64,000 nt of DNA, taken from Ostrinia nubilalis (Eukaryota > Arthropoda > Insecta > Lepidoptera > Crambidae). Made by a program: the position numbers and the translations under genes. The notes under the pieces are model-generated. The model saw only the letters and a program-made list of their open reading frames with translations, was not told the origin of the DNA and ran no database searches. Shown piece after piece: positions 10,473 to 21,270 of the stretch. The stretch covers positions 992,001 through 1,056,000 of the forward strand of contig NW_026973566.1 in assembly GCF_963855985.1 (NCBI RefSeq), written 5' to 3'. Position 1 is the first letter of the stretch. The number at the start of each line of letters is the position of its first letter.

Positions 10473-10476
10473 AATT
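10473..10476 (+). repeat. Target-site duplication AATT (right)
   Basis: Partner of 6,555-6,558. See the element at 6,559-10,472. Confidence 0.85.
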
Positions 10477-12012
10477 TAGAGAAGTTTGAAAGATTATAGT
10501 AATTGGTTTTAAAAGTTCATCAGCACAATTATGTATTAAAATAGGGTGAATGTCGTCAGAACCAGCTCCCTTGTGAATGTTGATACATTTAAGTTGCTTA
10601 AGTATGATGTTTTCATCTAAATTTATATGTCCGATGTCAACTTGAAAGTTATGTTCTGTCTGAGTATCAGAAAACACATCTGTATGAACATTTGACGACT
10701 GTACAAAGACCGATTGGAAAAATTCATTAAATGCGAGACAAATATTATTCCCATCTGACAATACATTATTATTGTAAAACATTTTTTGTGGTAATTGTTC
10801 TGATTGATTTTTAGACTTAACATATGACCAAAAGTACTTTGGGTATTCTCTAATTTTATCTTCTGAGAAGGCCAGATACCTGTTATAAGTTTCAGATTCT
10901 AGTTTACGCAAACGCGATCTAAGTAACGAGAAAATTCTGTAATCAGACTGGTTACCGTATACCTTCCATTTTTTGTGGTATTTTCGTTTCTCATTGCTTA
11001 ATTTAATTAAAGGGCGTGAATACCAAGGCGGAAATTTACTGTTATCAATTTGAGAACGTGCTGGAACGTGCCTTTCTATGAGCTCATTTATAATTGTGTA
11101 AAAAGCTCTTAGCATTGAGTCGACATCTTTACACCCTGAAAATGTAAGGTCCCAATCCACTGAAACAAGGCCTTTTTTTATAGAGTCGAAATCAGCATTG
11201 AAATACCTCTTTTTCTTATTGTTGTTAGGTTTTAGAGGTGCAGGTAAACATATAGGTAGGTCTATAGTTAACGACTTATGATGCGGGTCTTCCGGAACTA
11301 AGGGAAAAGTACACGATTCAACCTTGCACAGTTCAGTACATAAAACTAAGTCTAGTATGCGTTTATTTGAATTAAATTGACTGTTGTACTGGTTTAACAT
11401 TGATAAGTTGATGAATTCTGTCGTTAAGGAGCTTAACACTTCATTATTGCAATGTATGGTCATGTAACCGAGTTCAGTATCATATTGCCAATTCGCATTA
11501 GACACATTAAAATCACCTAATATTAGAAAGACGTCCTTAGGATGTGAGTGAATTATGTCTACAGTTTTGTCATAAAAAGAACTCAATAAGGACTCGTGTC
11601 TAGGTCCGTGTGGTATATAGGTACATGCTAAGTGAAGGAAAGTGGGTTCATTCGTGGAGTGATAAGTGTTAGCGAAGTTATTTGTGCGTCCGCGCATCGG
11701 AATGCATAACCACAGCTCGTCGGCGGGCGGCGGCGCGCACCAGTCCGGCCGCGCGACTGGGCACAGCTCGCGGCGCACGGCCACGGCCACCCCACCACCG
11801 CGACTACAACCATAAGTTGCCGCTTCTCGATCACACCTAAATACCTCATACCGACTATCAAAGAATTCAGAATTGTAAAAGGAATCATTTAGCCAAGTTT
11901 CAGTAATGCAAATTATGTCAAAGTCCCCATTTAGTACACTACTCAAAAACTCATGAGATTTGGTTCGCAGGCCCCTCACGTTTTGATAATAAATGGTTAA
12001 AATATCTTTCAT
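10473..12012 (-). pseudogene. LINE A, ORF2 first part: apurinic-like endonuclease and pre-RT region
   Basis: Starts MKDILTIYYQNVRGLRTK at 12,012, the usual start of CR1/Jockey ORF2. Endonuclease motifs follow: CITETWL (the Glu), LILGDFNVSNANW (GDFN), MLDLVL-like RILDLVLC and DPHHKSL (the terminal SDH equivalent, here with P-D-P-H-H). The pre-RT segment HKGAGSDDIHPILIHNC ends at PITIIFQTSLNS, where the 6,559-10,472 element interrupts. Joined to 6,558-5,302 the ORF is ~930 codons with no break other than the insertion and the lost C-terminus. The 5' untranslated region is at most ~80 bp and no ORF1 is found upstream. Confidence 0.85.
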
Positions 12013-12090
12013 ATCACTATTTAATTAATAAAATAATTTAGGGTAAGAAAATGAATAATATTCGTGTATGTAAGGTAAGTAATTAAATAA

Positions 12091-13165
12091 TATAATATGT
12101 TTGCTGATGATATTAAGATAAGTAAAACTATCAGGGGACCCGAAGATGCGAACCATTTGCAAACCGACTTAAGTAACATTTCCGATTGGTGTGCTCAGAA
12201 TGGGATGTTGCTAAACCCTGCCAAGTGTTACCACATCAGTTACACAAAAAAGAAACACCCTGTTGACACCACCTACACCTTGAATGGTGTCACCCTAACA
12301 GAAGTTAAGGAAGTCAGAGACTTAGGCGTGATACTTGACAGCAAATTGAAACTCACTGCTCATACGGAGAAAGCAATAAGAAGCGCGGCTCGTATGCTCG
12401 GTTTTCTGAAAAGAAATGCGAGAAGTTTCAGAAATATTCAAACTAAAAAGATTCTTTTCAATACCCTTGTGCGTAGCCATCTGGAATTCGCAAGCGTCGC
12501 CTGGAACCCAGTCTATAGTGCGCCATCCCAGCGCATTGAATATATACAACGAGCATTCACGCGCTATCTTGCCTTTTCAACTCCAGGTATATCCCACAGG
12601 AGCCCCTACAACCAACGGCTATCATTCTTCGAAATGACAACTCTGAAGAACCGACGCGCGAAGGCAGACCTTATGTTCCTTCACAAAATTTTAAGCAACA
12701 AACTTAAAAGCACTAATCTTCTTGGCCAAATTAAAATCAATGTCCCTCACAGATATCCTCGATACCCTATACGCAAGTTGTTCAGCATACCGAAGCACAA
12801 GACTAATCTTGGAGTACACTATCCCATAGCCAGAATATGTAACCTGTACAACGAAACGAAAAACATAATACCAGATATTGACATTTTCAACGATTCCTCT
12901 ACCAAATTCAAAACCAAATTAAACAATCATTTTCAGCCTTTCAGTACATACTCGTGATAGGAAAACTTTATTGCTTGACTCGTTAATTGTGAAATTTTTA
13001 GTGTTTTGTATACACAAATAATATATTTAATAAGCTGCAATGTTTTGGAAATTGTTGTGTATACCTGTAATTGGCAAACATATTTAAACTAAAACCCCAA
13101 TATGTGTTGTATACTGTGAATGTCTTAAATGTGTATTGCTGTTGGTGTACCTTTATCAATAAATA
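12091..13165 (+). pseudogene. LINE B, ORF2 from YADD motif to C-terminus plus 3' tail
   Basis: A 286-codon open frame begins at MFADDIKI, the second half of the catalytic YADD motif (Tyr codon outside the insertion), and continues through thumb motifs (VRDLGVILDSKLKL, KKILFNTLVRSHLEFASVAW, RIEYIQRAFTRYLAF) to the C-terminal FNDSSTKFKTKLNNHF. The ATG at 12,097 is internal and is not a real start. About 200 bp of 3' untranslated sequence ends in an AATA-repeat tail at 13,158-13,170. It is cleanly open but 5'-truncated, head to head with LINE A, and clearly of a different family. Confidence 0.8.
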
Positions 13166-13170
13166 AATAA

Positions 13171-13345
13171 ACTAAGCTTTAAATTTACTAAGATACCTGC
13201 ATGCCAAATTTCAAGCGTCTAACTTAAGCGGTTTAGATTTTTCATACAAAAGGATTTTCCCGCTAATTCCCATTCCCGTGAGAATTTCGGAAATTCCTTG
13301 TTATAACTAAGCTTTAAGTTTACTAAGGTACCTACATGCCAAAAA
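13171..13345 (-). repeat. Helitron-type ~130-bp unit, minus strand
   Basis: AAGCTTTAA(A/G)TTTACTAAG occurs twice, 130 bp apart, with the intervening TTTCAAGCGTCTAACTTAAG and CCGCTAATTCCCATTCCC blocks. It is the same unit as at 590-1,027, 2,637-3,050 and 23,096-23,500. No terminus is seen here. Confidence 0.7.
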
Positions 13346-14149
13346 TAGTGAGATTGTATGTGTAAACAAACAATACCATCCATTAACCCTTACACGCTTA
13401 TAACTATTCCAAACCATAAAATTATTTTTTCTTTAGTTATATCTATTTATATTAGTCTAATTTAACATAAAAGTAGTACAGAAAATATAAGTGCTATGTA
13501 TTTCAGTGTTTTTCAGTCGGGGACACATATGTCCCTATATGCGTTAAGGTATACATTCCCTCATATATTGAAAATAAAATACTTCGACGCTTTTATTGCA
13601 AAATAAATACAAATCACACTAAATTTGCACATCAAATTTAATCAATAAGCTTATTTTTAATATTTATAATAAGAAATTTAAAATAGATAGCATCATATCT
13701 TACGTATTTTTATATTTGATCCTCATCTCATTATAGACCTCTTTCTTGAAGTTAGACCTACCTAAATACACTGTTTGTTTCAAGAACAACTTTGAGTGTA
13801 GAGTCTCCAGCGTGCAGAGGAGTGCGTGTAACACGGATATTTGACATAATTTTTTCGTGTTGTCCATGTTTATTTTGAATCCCATTTATTGAAAGCCTGT
13901 ACTGAGGCCATAGAGCATTGATTCTAGGTCTTCTAAGGTCTCAGCCGTGCCGTGACTACAATCGTTGAATCTTACTTGGGGGGACAACATCCGAGAGGCT
14001 TCGCGACATCTTTTTACCCAAAATATCGCAGTGTCTCAAGACCTTTGACTGAAAGTCTTTGACCAATGTGTGTTGGCTTGGCGGCGATGACGCACGGAAC
14101 GGAGACGTGTTCCTTCACTATGGGCCTTATGAGAAGGCTCAAAGTCACC

Positions 14150-14417
14150 CAAAGGGTGATGAGGAAGTCCGCAGGAGACTCAAAGTAACAGACATAGCCT
14201 GCATAATTACCAAACTTTCGCGGCAATGGGCAGGATACATAGCTCGCAGAAGTGATGGCCGTTTGGGCAGAAAATTTCTCGAGTGGCGCCCACGTATAGG
14301 AAGAAGCAGTGTGGCAGGCCTCATGTTCCTGTGCTGCTCATGTACATTCATGTATACGAGCAGCACAGGAACGATTGTTGTGAAAATCCTCAGGGAAGCC
14401 TCTGTCCAGCAGTAGAC
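14150..14417 (+). pseudogene. Diverged RTE-clade LINE C-terminus
   Basis: The frame reads EEVRRRLKVTDIA, KLSRQWAGYIARRSDG and GRLGRKFLEWRPRIGRSSV, then ends ...SVQQ near the stop, which parallels the RTE copy at 3-290 but with many substitutions. A 15-bp inverted repeat (14,325-14,372) replaces the GRPPTRWTDD region. This is an old 3' fragment inside the TTAA element. Confidence 0.65.
14325..14372. repeat. Perfect 15-bp hairpin
   Basis: GTTCCTGTGCTGCTC and its exact complement flank an 18-base loop that is itself partly self-complementary. It sits in the decayed RTE tail. Confidence 0.85.
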
Positions 14418-15202
14418 ACCCTTTCATCAGGGAGGAAACCATCCTCGTTATCACTATTTTCAGAAATCATGACTTCTAAAATTCGTCTTTCCTGAGCGAA
14501 ATTTCTTCAAGTCGATTTGAAGACAAATGATTTACAAAAAATATGTATGAATTATAAATAAAACATCAATATAAACATACAAATTATAACGAGGCAAACA
14601 ATATCCTTAGTAAGAACCAAGTTGCCTTTGACGCACATAGGGACACCCGTGTCCCAATACAGATTTTTACATAATATTCATTATACATACGAAGAAAATG
14701 GAAAATATGTAATAAAACGATAATTATACTTATTAGTGAATGTAAATCGGAAGAAAAATAATGACCAAACAGCCGCTAAGTAATATTAAAATATTTTTTA
14801 ATTTTGACGTCTAACGAATTTTTTTTTCACATTTTGTGCCAGTATTTTTTTACACAAGGAATCGCGTTTTTCATTATTTATAGCGCATAATCATAAAAGA
14901 TAATAATAAAATTTAAGAATATTAAACTACAAAGGGTTTAACTTAACTAGTATTACTGTAAATCGTAAAAACTATGCGGGGACAAATGTGTCCCATATGC
15001 GTGAAAGGGTTAAAGGCTCCAGACATCAGTATGGAGCAGAATCAGCGCAATATTTTGTTGCAATTTCTTACAAAACTTTGCGCGCAAAAAGCAAATCTAG
15101 TATGAAAATCATCAAAATTCTAATGCTCGTAACTCAGTTTAGACTGAGTTTAGAGGTATACATGTCATAGTAAGTTTGGTTTATTACACTATTTTGTAAT
15201 CA

Positions 15203-16972
15203 AAAAACCGGCCAAGTGCGAGTCGGACTCGCGCACCGAGGGTTCCGTACAAACCTGCAAGGTTTACAAAGTTCGTTCATTACGACAATCGAGTCATAAC
15301 TATGGTATTTTTATTGCAAAATGAAATTCATAACATTACAATGGGGAAAGATGGAGGAGGAGCATAAATTTAAGACAAAGATCTCTTTATCGTTTAAGTA
15401 ATCCTTTATTTTATATTAACATATATCATTTATCTATAATATAACTGAAACACTTATACTAGCCTTGCAGCAGACTTGCGAAAGTTCTTTTATTAAAGTT
15501 ATTTATTTACTAAGTTTTTTAGTCACTATTTAGAAATCTGGTTCAAGGTTTGGTTTTGTTTGGTTTTCACGGGTTAAAGGCAATTAGATCTAAGTATTTG
15601 ATATGAATTTCAACTTGATAGCTCTACGCGTTCATGAGGAAAAAAGTAATTTATAAGTTTATATTTATTAAAAAATATATATTTTGTAATGTAACTAAAA
15701 ATTTAAAGTTTTCGGAATTTTCCCTTTATGTGTGCTATAAAACGTTGCTTCATGCCAAATTTCAAGATTCTAGGTCGACTGGAAGTACCCTTTAGGTTTT
15801 GATTCCCTTGCGAGTACTTGCGAGTTTCAAAATATGCAGCTTAAATTGCTGTTTCTTTTGATTGCGTTGACATAGAAGTTTGATTTTGTTACAGCTTAAA
15901 GGTATTATAGACCTGAGTATTTGGTATGAATTTCAATTTAATACCTCTACGCGTTTATGAGGAAATGGGTAGTAAGTTTAAAATTATTAAAAAAATATAT
16001 ATTATGTGATGTAACTAAAAATTTATGGTTTTCGTAATTTTTCCTTTATCTATGCTATAAGACGTTGCTTCGTACCAAATTTCAAGATTCTGAGTTCACG
16101 GGAAGCACCCTGTAGGTTTTGATTCCCTTGCAAGTGTCGAAAATTTGCGGCATAAACGGCTGTATCTTTTGATTGCGTTGGCTTAGAAGTTTGATTTTTT
16201 CACAGCTTCAAGGGACAGTAGACCTGAGTAATTGATATAAATTTCAGCTTCATACCTCCACGCGTTCCTGAGAAAAAGGGTCTTGACAGACGGACGGACG
16301 GACAACAAAGTGATCCTATAAGGGTTCCGTTTTTTCCTGCTGCATATTTTGAAACTCGCAAGTACTCGCAAGGGAATCAAAACCTAAAGGGTACTTCCAG
16401 TCGACCTAGAATCTTGAAATTTGGCATGAAGCAACGTTTTATAGCACACATAAAGGGAAAATTCCGAAAACTTTAAATTTTTAGTTACATTACAAAATAT
16501 ATATTTTTTAATAAATATAAACTTATTACTTTTTTCCTCATGAACGCGTAGAGCTATCAAGTTGAAATTCATATCAAATACTTAGATCTAATTGCCTTTA
16601 ACCCGTGAAAACCAAACAAAACCAAACCTTGAACCAGATTTCTAAATAGTGACTAAAAAACTTAGTAAATAAATAACTTTAATAAAAGAACTTTCGCAAG
16701 TCTGCTGCAAGGCTAGTATAAGTGTTTCAGTTATATTATAGATAAATGATATATGTTAATATAAAATAAAGGATTACTTAAACGATAAAGAGATCTTTGT
16801 CTTAAATTTATGCTCCTCCTCCATCTTTCCCCATTGTAATGTTATGAATTTCATTTTGCAATAAAAATACCATAGTTATGACTCGATTGTCGTAATGAAC
16901 GAACTTTGTAAACCTTGCAGGTTTGTACGGAACCCTCGGTGCGCGAGTCCGACTCGCACTTGGCCGGTTTTT
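15203..16972. mobile_element. 1.77-kb fold-back element, ~635-bp near-identical inverted arms
   Basis: Left arm about 15,203-15,840 and right arm about 16,337-16,972 are inverted copies, differing by a 4-bp indel near 15,650/16,520. The ends read AAACCGGCCAAGTGCGAGTC and continue into GGACTCGCGCACCGAGGG and TTCCGTAC. I recognise this end sequence as a very common lepidopteran interspersed repeat but do not know its superfamily. No transposase is present. The right end falls inside a phospholipase-A2-like fragment, and the left flank does not continue that fragment. Confidence 0.7.
15841..16336. repeat. Spacer of the fold-back element with tandem degenerate units
   Basis: About two further ~250-bp copies of the arm's internal segment (GATTCCCTTGC...GTGTCGAAAATTTGCGGC, TTTGATTGCGTTGGCTTAG, TACCTCCACGCGTT) sit head to tail. 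It ends in GACGGACGGACGGACAACAA and TGATCCTATAAGGGTTCCG. The arms are younger than the spacer units, judging by their much higher identity. Confidence 0.65.
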
Positions 16973-17072
16973 GAAGTTTTGTGCCAGGACCACAAAATTG
17001 ATATCCAGGTAAATGTAACTCAAACGGTAAATTGTCAATTAACTTATTGATAATACCACTGCCTTTCTTCAT
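16973..17072 (-). pseudogene. Parvovirus-VP1-type phospholipase A2-like fragment (relic)
   Basis: The minus-strand frame starts with Met at 17,072 and gives about 33 codons that include LPFELHLPGY and CGPGTKL. This is the calcium-loop side of the phospholipase A2 domain known from parvovirus VP1 and from similar domains in insect genomes. The catalytic HD..Y block, which should follow ~20 residues on, is absent because the fold-back element begins there and nothing like it resumes beyond 15,203. It may be an endogenous viral relic or part of a large DNA element. A 33-residue match cannot decide. Confidence 0.5.
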
Positions 17073-17089
17073 CGATGATTTGAAGTGAA

Positions 17090-17470
17090 TGGAAGGAATA
17101 ATATTGCGTTATAATTTATATATTTGTCGGAGAATGGTCAGAAGGGGCAGGACATTATGTTTCACCAGGAAGTTAAATAAAACGATGTATAGTTTTTACA
17201 CTATAGATTGTTGTATTTCGGTAAGAATACAATAATAACAATAATAATATTCGAGCAGTCTCACACACAGGTCCGAGACAACAATACCGAGCGGCGGGTA
17301 AGGCCAGAATGCCACGACTACGGTCGTGCTCGTTCTTTTATACAGCCATCCCCACCCAAACCGGCTAGCAGGTAGCGCCCGACCTGTCTCGGTACGGTCA
17401 ATACAACTCCTTTTACTTACTGCAAACTATTTTATAACATAACTAGACATTTACAATAAATCAAATTATA
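17090..17470 (-). promoter_or_regulatory. LTR-like or promoter-like stretch upstream of the PLA2-like fragment
   Basis: On the minus strand a GC-rich segment holds TGTATAAAAGAACGAGC (TATA box, about 17,340), then a segment with ACCTGTGTGTGAGAC. ATACAACA at 17,206 could be an LTR end with TGTAAATG near 17,453 as the start (~245 bp). No matching duplication flanks it and no second copy lies in the window, so solo LTR is only a suggestion. It lies between the 3' break of LINE C and the PLA2-like fragment. Confidence 0.3.
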
Positions 17471-17489
17471 ATTTATTACATTTAATGTT

Positions 17490-19016
17490 GTTATTAGCAG
17501 TTTTCCAACGCAGAGGATACGTCCCAGTAGAAAGAGAGTGGTTGAATAGAATACTGAGCGGACAGGACAGACCTGAGATGCAGTTACTAAGGAACACTGC
17601 CGGTATACCATCTGATCCCGCCCCCTTTTTTGGATCCAATCTCTTCAATGCCTTTTCTACACAATCAACAGACAGGTAAATGTGGCTGAGCATAGCATCA
17701 GTAGAGAGAGTGTCATCCTGAGATTTGCCAGGTAATGGAGAACCTAGGCTGTTATGTACGAAGACAGATGAGAAATGCTTAGCAAAAGCATTGCAAATTG
17801 ATAGAGGCTCGTCATACTTATCGTTACCTAAATGCATTAAATTGGGTATTGACTCGGTATTCTTACGCTTGTTTTTTATAAATCCCCAAAAGGCCTTCAT
17901 GTCGTTATTACTAATAGACTTTTCAATTCTAGATCTAGATCACCTAGATCTCGCCTGTTCGAAATCAAATATATCAACGGGGTTGCCATACCGTTTGACC
18001 CTTTTCCTTAATTTATCCTTCTCCTTCAACAACCTAATGAGATTCTTCGAGTACCAAGACGGGTACTTGGTTGAACGACAAGACAGCTTAGGGACGTGCC
18101 TTTCTATGGTTGAGTTTACTAATTCATAGAAGATATCCACCATGTCGTCGATATTGGCTTTTCCAAATTCAAGATCCCAATCTATGCAGTTCAGATCATT
18201 ATTGATTGCAGAATAGTTTGCCAACATAAAATTATATTTACTTGAGTTATTTTTTTTCAAAAACTGGCACGTTGAGAAAGGAATTGAAATTACAATGGCT
18301 GGGTGATGCGAATCAGGAGCTACAAGTGGGTGGATGATATTATTGACATTTATAAGATTGTTGTTATAAAGCACCAGATCAAGCATCTTGTTATTTTGAT
18401 TACGAATATTGTTAAATTGTGTCAAATTGTGTATAGACATGAAATCGGACAGTAGATGGGAGACAGTACAGTTTTTAGATTGCAGAGACATAGCTGAAGA
18501 GACTCGTATATGGTTCTTGATAGGAATCCATTCAACGTTTCCCAGATTAAAATCGCCGACAATAAGTAAATTTTCGGTATTTGGCAAGGAACTAATACTG
18601 TCCATAACAAAGTTAAGCTGAGAATCAAGTTTGTCTATGCTAACGGGCGGCGGCAAGTATATAGCACATATAATAAGTGTGTCAGAGGGACTTTTAGAAT
18701 CCGTAACGGATATCCACAAATCTTCGCCGGGACCTTCTAAGTGGGATAGTCGACGCGATTGAAGACGCTTGGATACAGCCGCCAGGACTCCACCACCATC
18801 GCTCTTGGCAGACGCCGTGGTTGCGCGATCTCTGCGGTATATACGATAGTTATCGTTAAGTATTTCGGCATCAAATACACCGCCGTTCAGCCACGTCTCT
18901 GTGAGTATTATGATGTCATAACCGTAGTTTAGACTAGATACATACAAATTATGCAATTTACCACGTATACTCCTAACGTTTTGATAATAAATACTTAACT
19001 CTTTTAAGCCTGACAA
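17490..19016 (-). pseudogene. LINE C, ORF2: endonuclease and pre-RT region, 3'-truncated
   Basis: Starts near MSGLKELSIYYQNVRSIRGK at 19,016. The endonuclease shows LTETWLNGG, LLIVGDFNLGNVEW and APDSHHPAI. The pre-RT region contains KKGAGSDGIPAVFLSNC and ends at PLRWKTA near 17,496. An in-frame TGA at 17,940-17,942 interrupts between the endonuclease and pre-RT parts. It lies in a small duplicated GATCTAG stretch, and the frame is the same on both sides. The RT palm is missing. The organisation with the upstream ORF1 (19,064-19,979) shows that a 5'-complete, 3'-broken element remains. Confidence 0.8.
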
Positions 19017-19063
19017 TGTACAGAACTTATATTAAAAAGAAAAAGAGGGAAAAGATGAAGACC

Positions 19064-19979
19064 CTATTTTAACAGCGCCTGTAGTGCCTCGGTGTCGTGA
19101 ACCCACAGTACAGGAGATTGGTCGTCCTTTCTCATCAATATGCGGCCATTGCGGACCCAAAGATATTTGTAATCGTTGTCCTTTCTGAATTGACGAGCCT
19201 GGGCATGTAGGGATCTGTTGCTTGGAGATAGGTGTTCACACACATAGATCTGTTTTCTGTCTCCTCCATAGCCCAGCAAAGAACTGTGTAATTTTTCCTT
19301 AGGGTGGGATTTATTGTAATTTAAACAAGCAGCAAGCAAGTTGTCTCGTACACGGGTCGACGGCAGCTTAACAATGACGGATTTGGGCCTTGTTGACTTA
19401 GGGTTCAACCTAGCAACTCTAGTGCATGATAATATGTCCTTTTCTTCTAATGGGCAAGATAATACTCTTCCTAGTTGCAAGACCGTGCTCAAAAGATTTT
19501 CCTTTAGGGTTTCCGGCAAACACTGGATCTCGAGGTTGCATTCACGGGCCTGCTGTTCGATTACTGCCAATTTATGACTTAGTTCCTTGACGTTTTCACT
19601 GAGCCTGGTATTCTGATCACGGAGCACAGATGTTTCAGTCTTCAGTCTTGACATCTCCGACTTCATCTCGTCGTAAGCTCCAGACAAAAATTCTATAGAC
19701 TTTACCAGTTCTGGGATAGACTTACTTAATGTCGTTGTGCAACGCCTTGATTTTGGAGTGGAAAAAATTCTGCAGTCTTGATACAATAGAAGACTCGAGC
19801 TGTTTAAATCGAGAATCCAATGAATCTAACTGGAGGGGTTCATCGACGACTGCCGCGTCCTCTTTAACAGGAGTATTGCTGTTATCGCCTTTTGATCGTG
19901 GTAACTTACACTCGGGATATTTCCATGCACTTTTTGTCTTGTTGGAAAGTTTATTATAGTTTTCCTTTGAATAACTCAC
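19064..19979 (-). pseudogene. LINE C, ORF1 with coiled coil and FP25K-like C-terminal domain
   Basis: The minus-strand ORF1 has a basic N-terminus (SYSKENYNKLSNKTKSAW near 19,975, like the end of a PHD finger), then a heptad-rich coiled coil (about 19,560-19,720). A C-terminal domain follows with QLGRVL, RVARLNPKSTRPKSVIVKL, YVCEHLSPSNR and YLWVRNGRILMRKDD, resembling the baculovirus FP25K C-terminal fold found in many insect LINE ORF1 proteins. The two halves are in different frames, with one shift near 19,735. The N-terminal zinc residues and the 5' untranslated region are lost at 19,980. The role would be RNA binding and chaperoning for retrotransposition. Confidence 0.7.
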
Positions 19980-20296
19980 GCATGCGTAGTAGGGTGTCCC
20001 AGGCTACTAGGGCGAAAATTTCTTTTTCGATTTCTGGTACGCATACCCTTTAGTTTTTTTCTATTTGACCCTAGCAACTAAAATATCAAATATTATTAGT
20101 ATCGGATAACTATAACCCGTGCCGACTTGACGTCAAACTTTTACCAAAAAGTTTGTAGGTATGAAGCTGTATAGGATACTGTAGATTGTGGAACTTAACG
20201 TTTGTTTAGTAAATACAACGCTGTTTTAGCTGCATATTATTTTAATTAAATATCTATTATTAAAAAGATGTTAATAATTCGTAAATTTTCTTTTTA
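19980..20296. other. No gene seen
   Basis: About 315 bp of AT-rich sequence. I see no open frame, repeat or element end that I can support. Confidence 0.5.
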
Positions 20297-20795
20297 ACCG
20301 ACTTCAAAAAAGGAGGAGGTTATATGTTCGACTGTATGTATGTTTTTTTTTTTTCTATGTATGTTCACCGATTACTCCGTCAATTGTGGACCGATTTTCA
20401 AAATTCTTTTTTTGTTCGATAGGGTACACTTCTGAGGTGGTCCCATTGTCACCAAGTCAGGATCTGATGATGGGATCCTAGGGAAATCGAGGGCAACCCT
20501 CAAATTTTATAGGCACGTATATCGTTTTTCAAACTTTTTCTTAATTTATTCAAGTATTTGCTCCTGAAAATCATCATCTCATATTGATGAGCTGATGATA
20601 GAAGGTACAACTCCTTAATGCTTGGGAGTTGGAGGATAATTCTTTTAATTTTATAGATAACTATAGTTTCTAAATTTATTCAAGTGTTTGCATCAGATAG
20701 TCATAATCTCATCATGATGAACTGGTCATGGTAGGTACAACTCCTTAACGCTTAGGAGTTGGAGGATAATTTTTTAAATATTATAGGTACAATTA
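20297..20795 (+). repeat. Interspersed repeat starting ACCGACTTCAAAAAAGGAGG with ~125-bp tandem units
   Basis: AACCGACTTCAAAAAAGGAG then GAGGTTATATGTTCGACTG is a widespread lepidopteran repeat start. Inside, two ~120-bp units (about 20,535-20,660 and 20,661-20,780) share ATTTATTCAAGT, CATAATCTCAT, GGTACAACTCCTTAA and GAGTTGGAGGATAATT. A T-run at 20,345-20,356 lies within. No coding potential. Confidence 0.7.
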
Positions 20796-21022
20796 GACCC
20801 ACAGTGGTATTATTTCATGTTTTTAAGGTAGGCTGACGGTTTAAGGTTATTTTAGGTTGCCGATATGATAACCTGTATTTTGTAGGGAATATTATTTTAC
20901 ACTTGACATGAAGAATATAGTCTCAATGTACTGCCTACCTTCAGTGGTAACATCAAGTTAATAATTAGTTAACTAAAAAGCAAGAAATAAGTTAATTTTT
21001 ATAAAAAAAATAAAACCGACTC

Positions 21023-21270
21023 CAAAAAACTAACACTAAAAAGTAGAAAAATAATTACCTACTAATTACTTATTTATTAGGACGAATTAATATTTATGTT
21101 ATACCATGATTGATACTTTTGGAGTCGGTGCAGGCAAACTTCACACGTTTCATAATCTTGGCACCGACTCCAGAAGTATCAATCATGGTATAACATAAAT
21201 ATTAATTCGTCCTAATAAATAAGTAATTAGTAGGTAATTATTTTTCTACTTTTTAGTGTTAGTTTTTTGT
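21023..21270. repeat. Hairpin with ~109-bp arms
   Basis: The arms 21,023-21,131 and 21,161-21,270 are inverted copies with about one mismatch, running from AAAACTAACACTAAAAAGTA to TTGGAGTCGGTGC at the loop. The 29-base loop holds AACTTCACACGTTTC. The preceding ACCGACTCC is similar to the loop-side GGAGTCGGT. It could be a MITE or a snapped-back duplication. Confidence 0.85.

Larger units (their letters stand above)
13383..15013. mobile_element. piggyBac-like remnant flanked by TTAA
   Basis: TTAA at 13,383-13,386 and at 15,010-15,013 flank ends that read CCCTTACACGC and, from the other side, CCCTTTCACGC. A TTAA duplication with ends starting CCCT is the piggyBac signature. Near the ends, GGGACA...TGTCCC palindromes followed by ATATGCG occur (13,518, 14,978), and a third lies at 14,640. 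No transposase is readable. The interior hosts an RTE tail at 14,150-14,417. The rest is AT-rich and featureless. Confidence 0.6.

Noticed and set aside
5302..13165. LINE A and LINE B as one twin-primed (5'-inverted) insertion
   Set aside because: Their shared RT-thumb regions differ strongly in sequence, so they are different families that happen to lie head to head.
16808..17038. Minus-strand frame spanning the fold-back right arm and the PLA2-like fragment
   Set aside because: It joins repeat sequence to flank and has no support as one protein.
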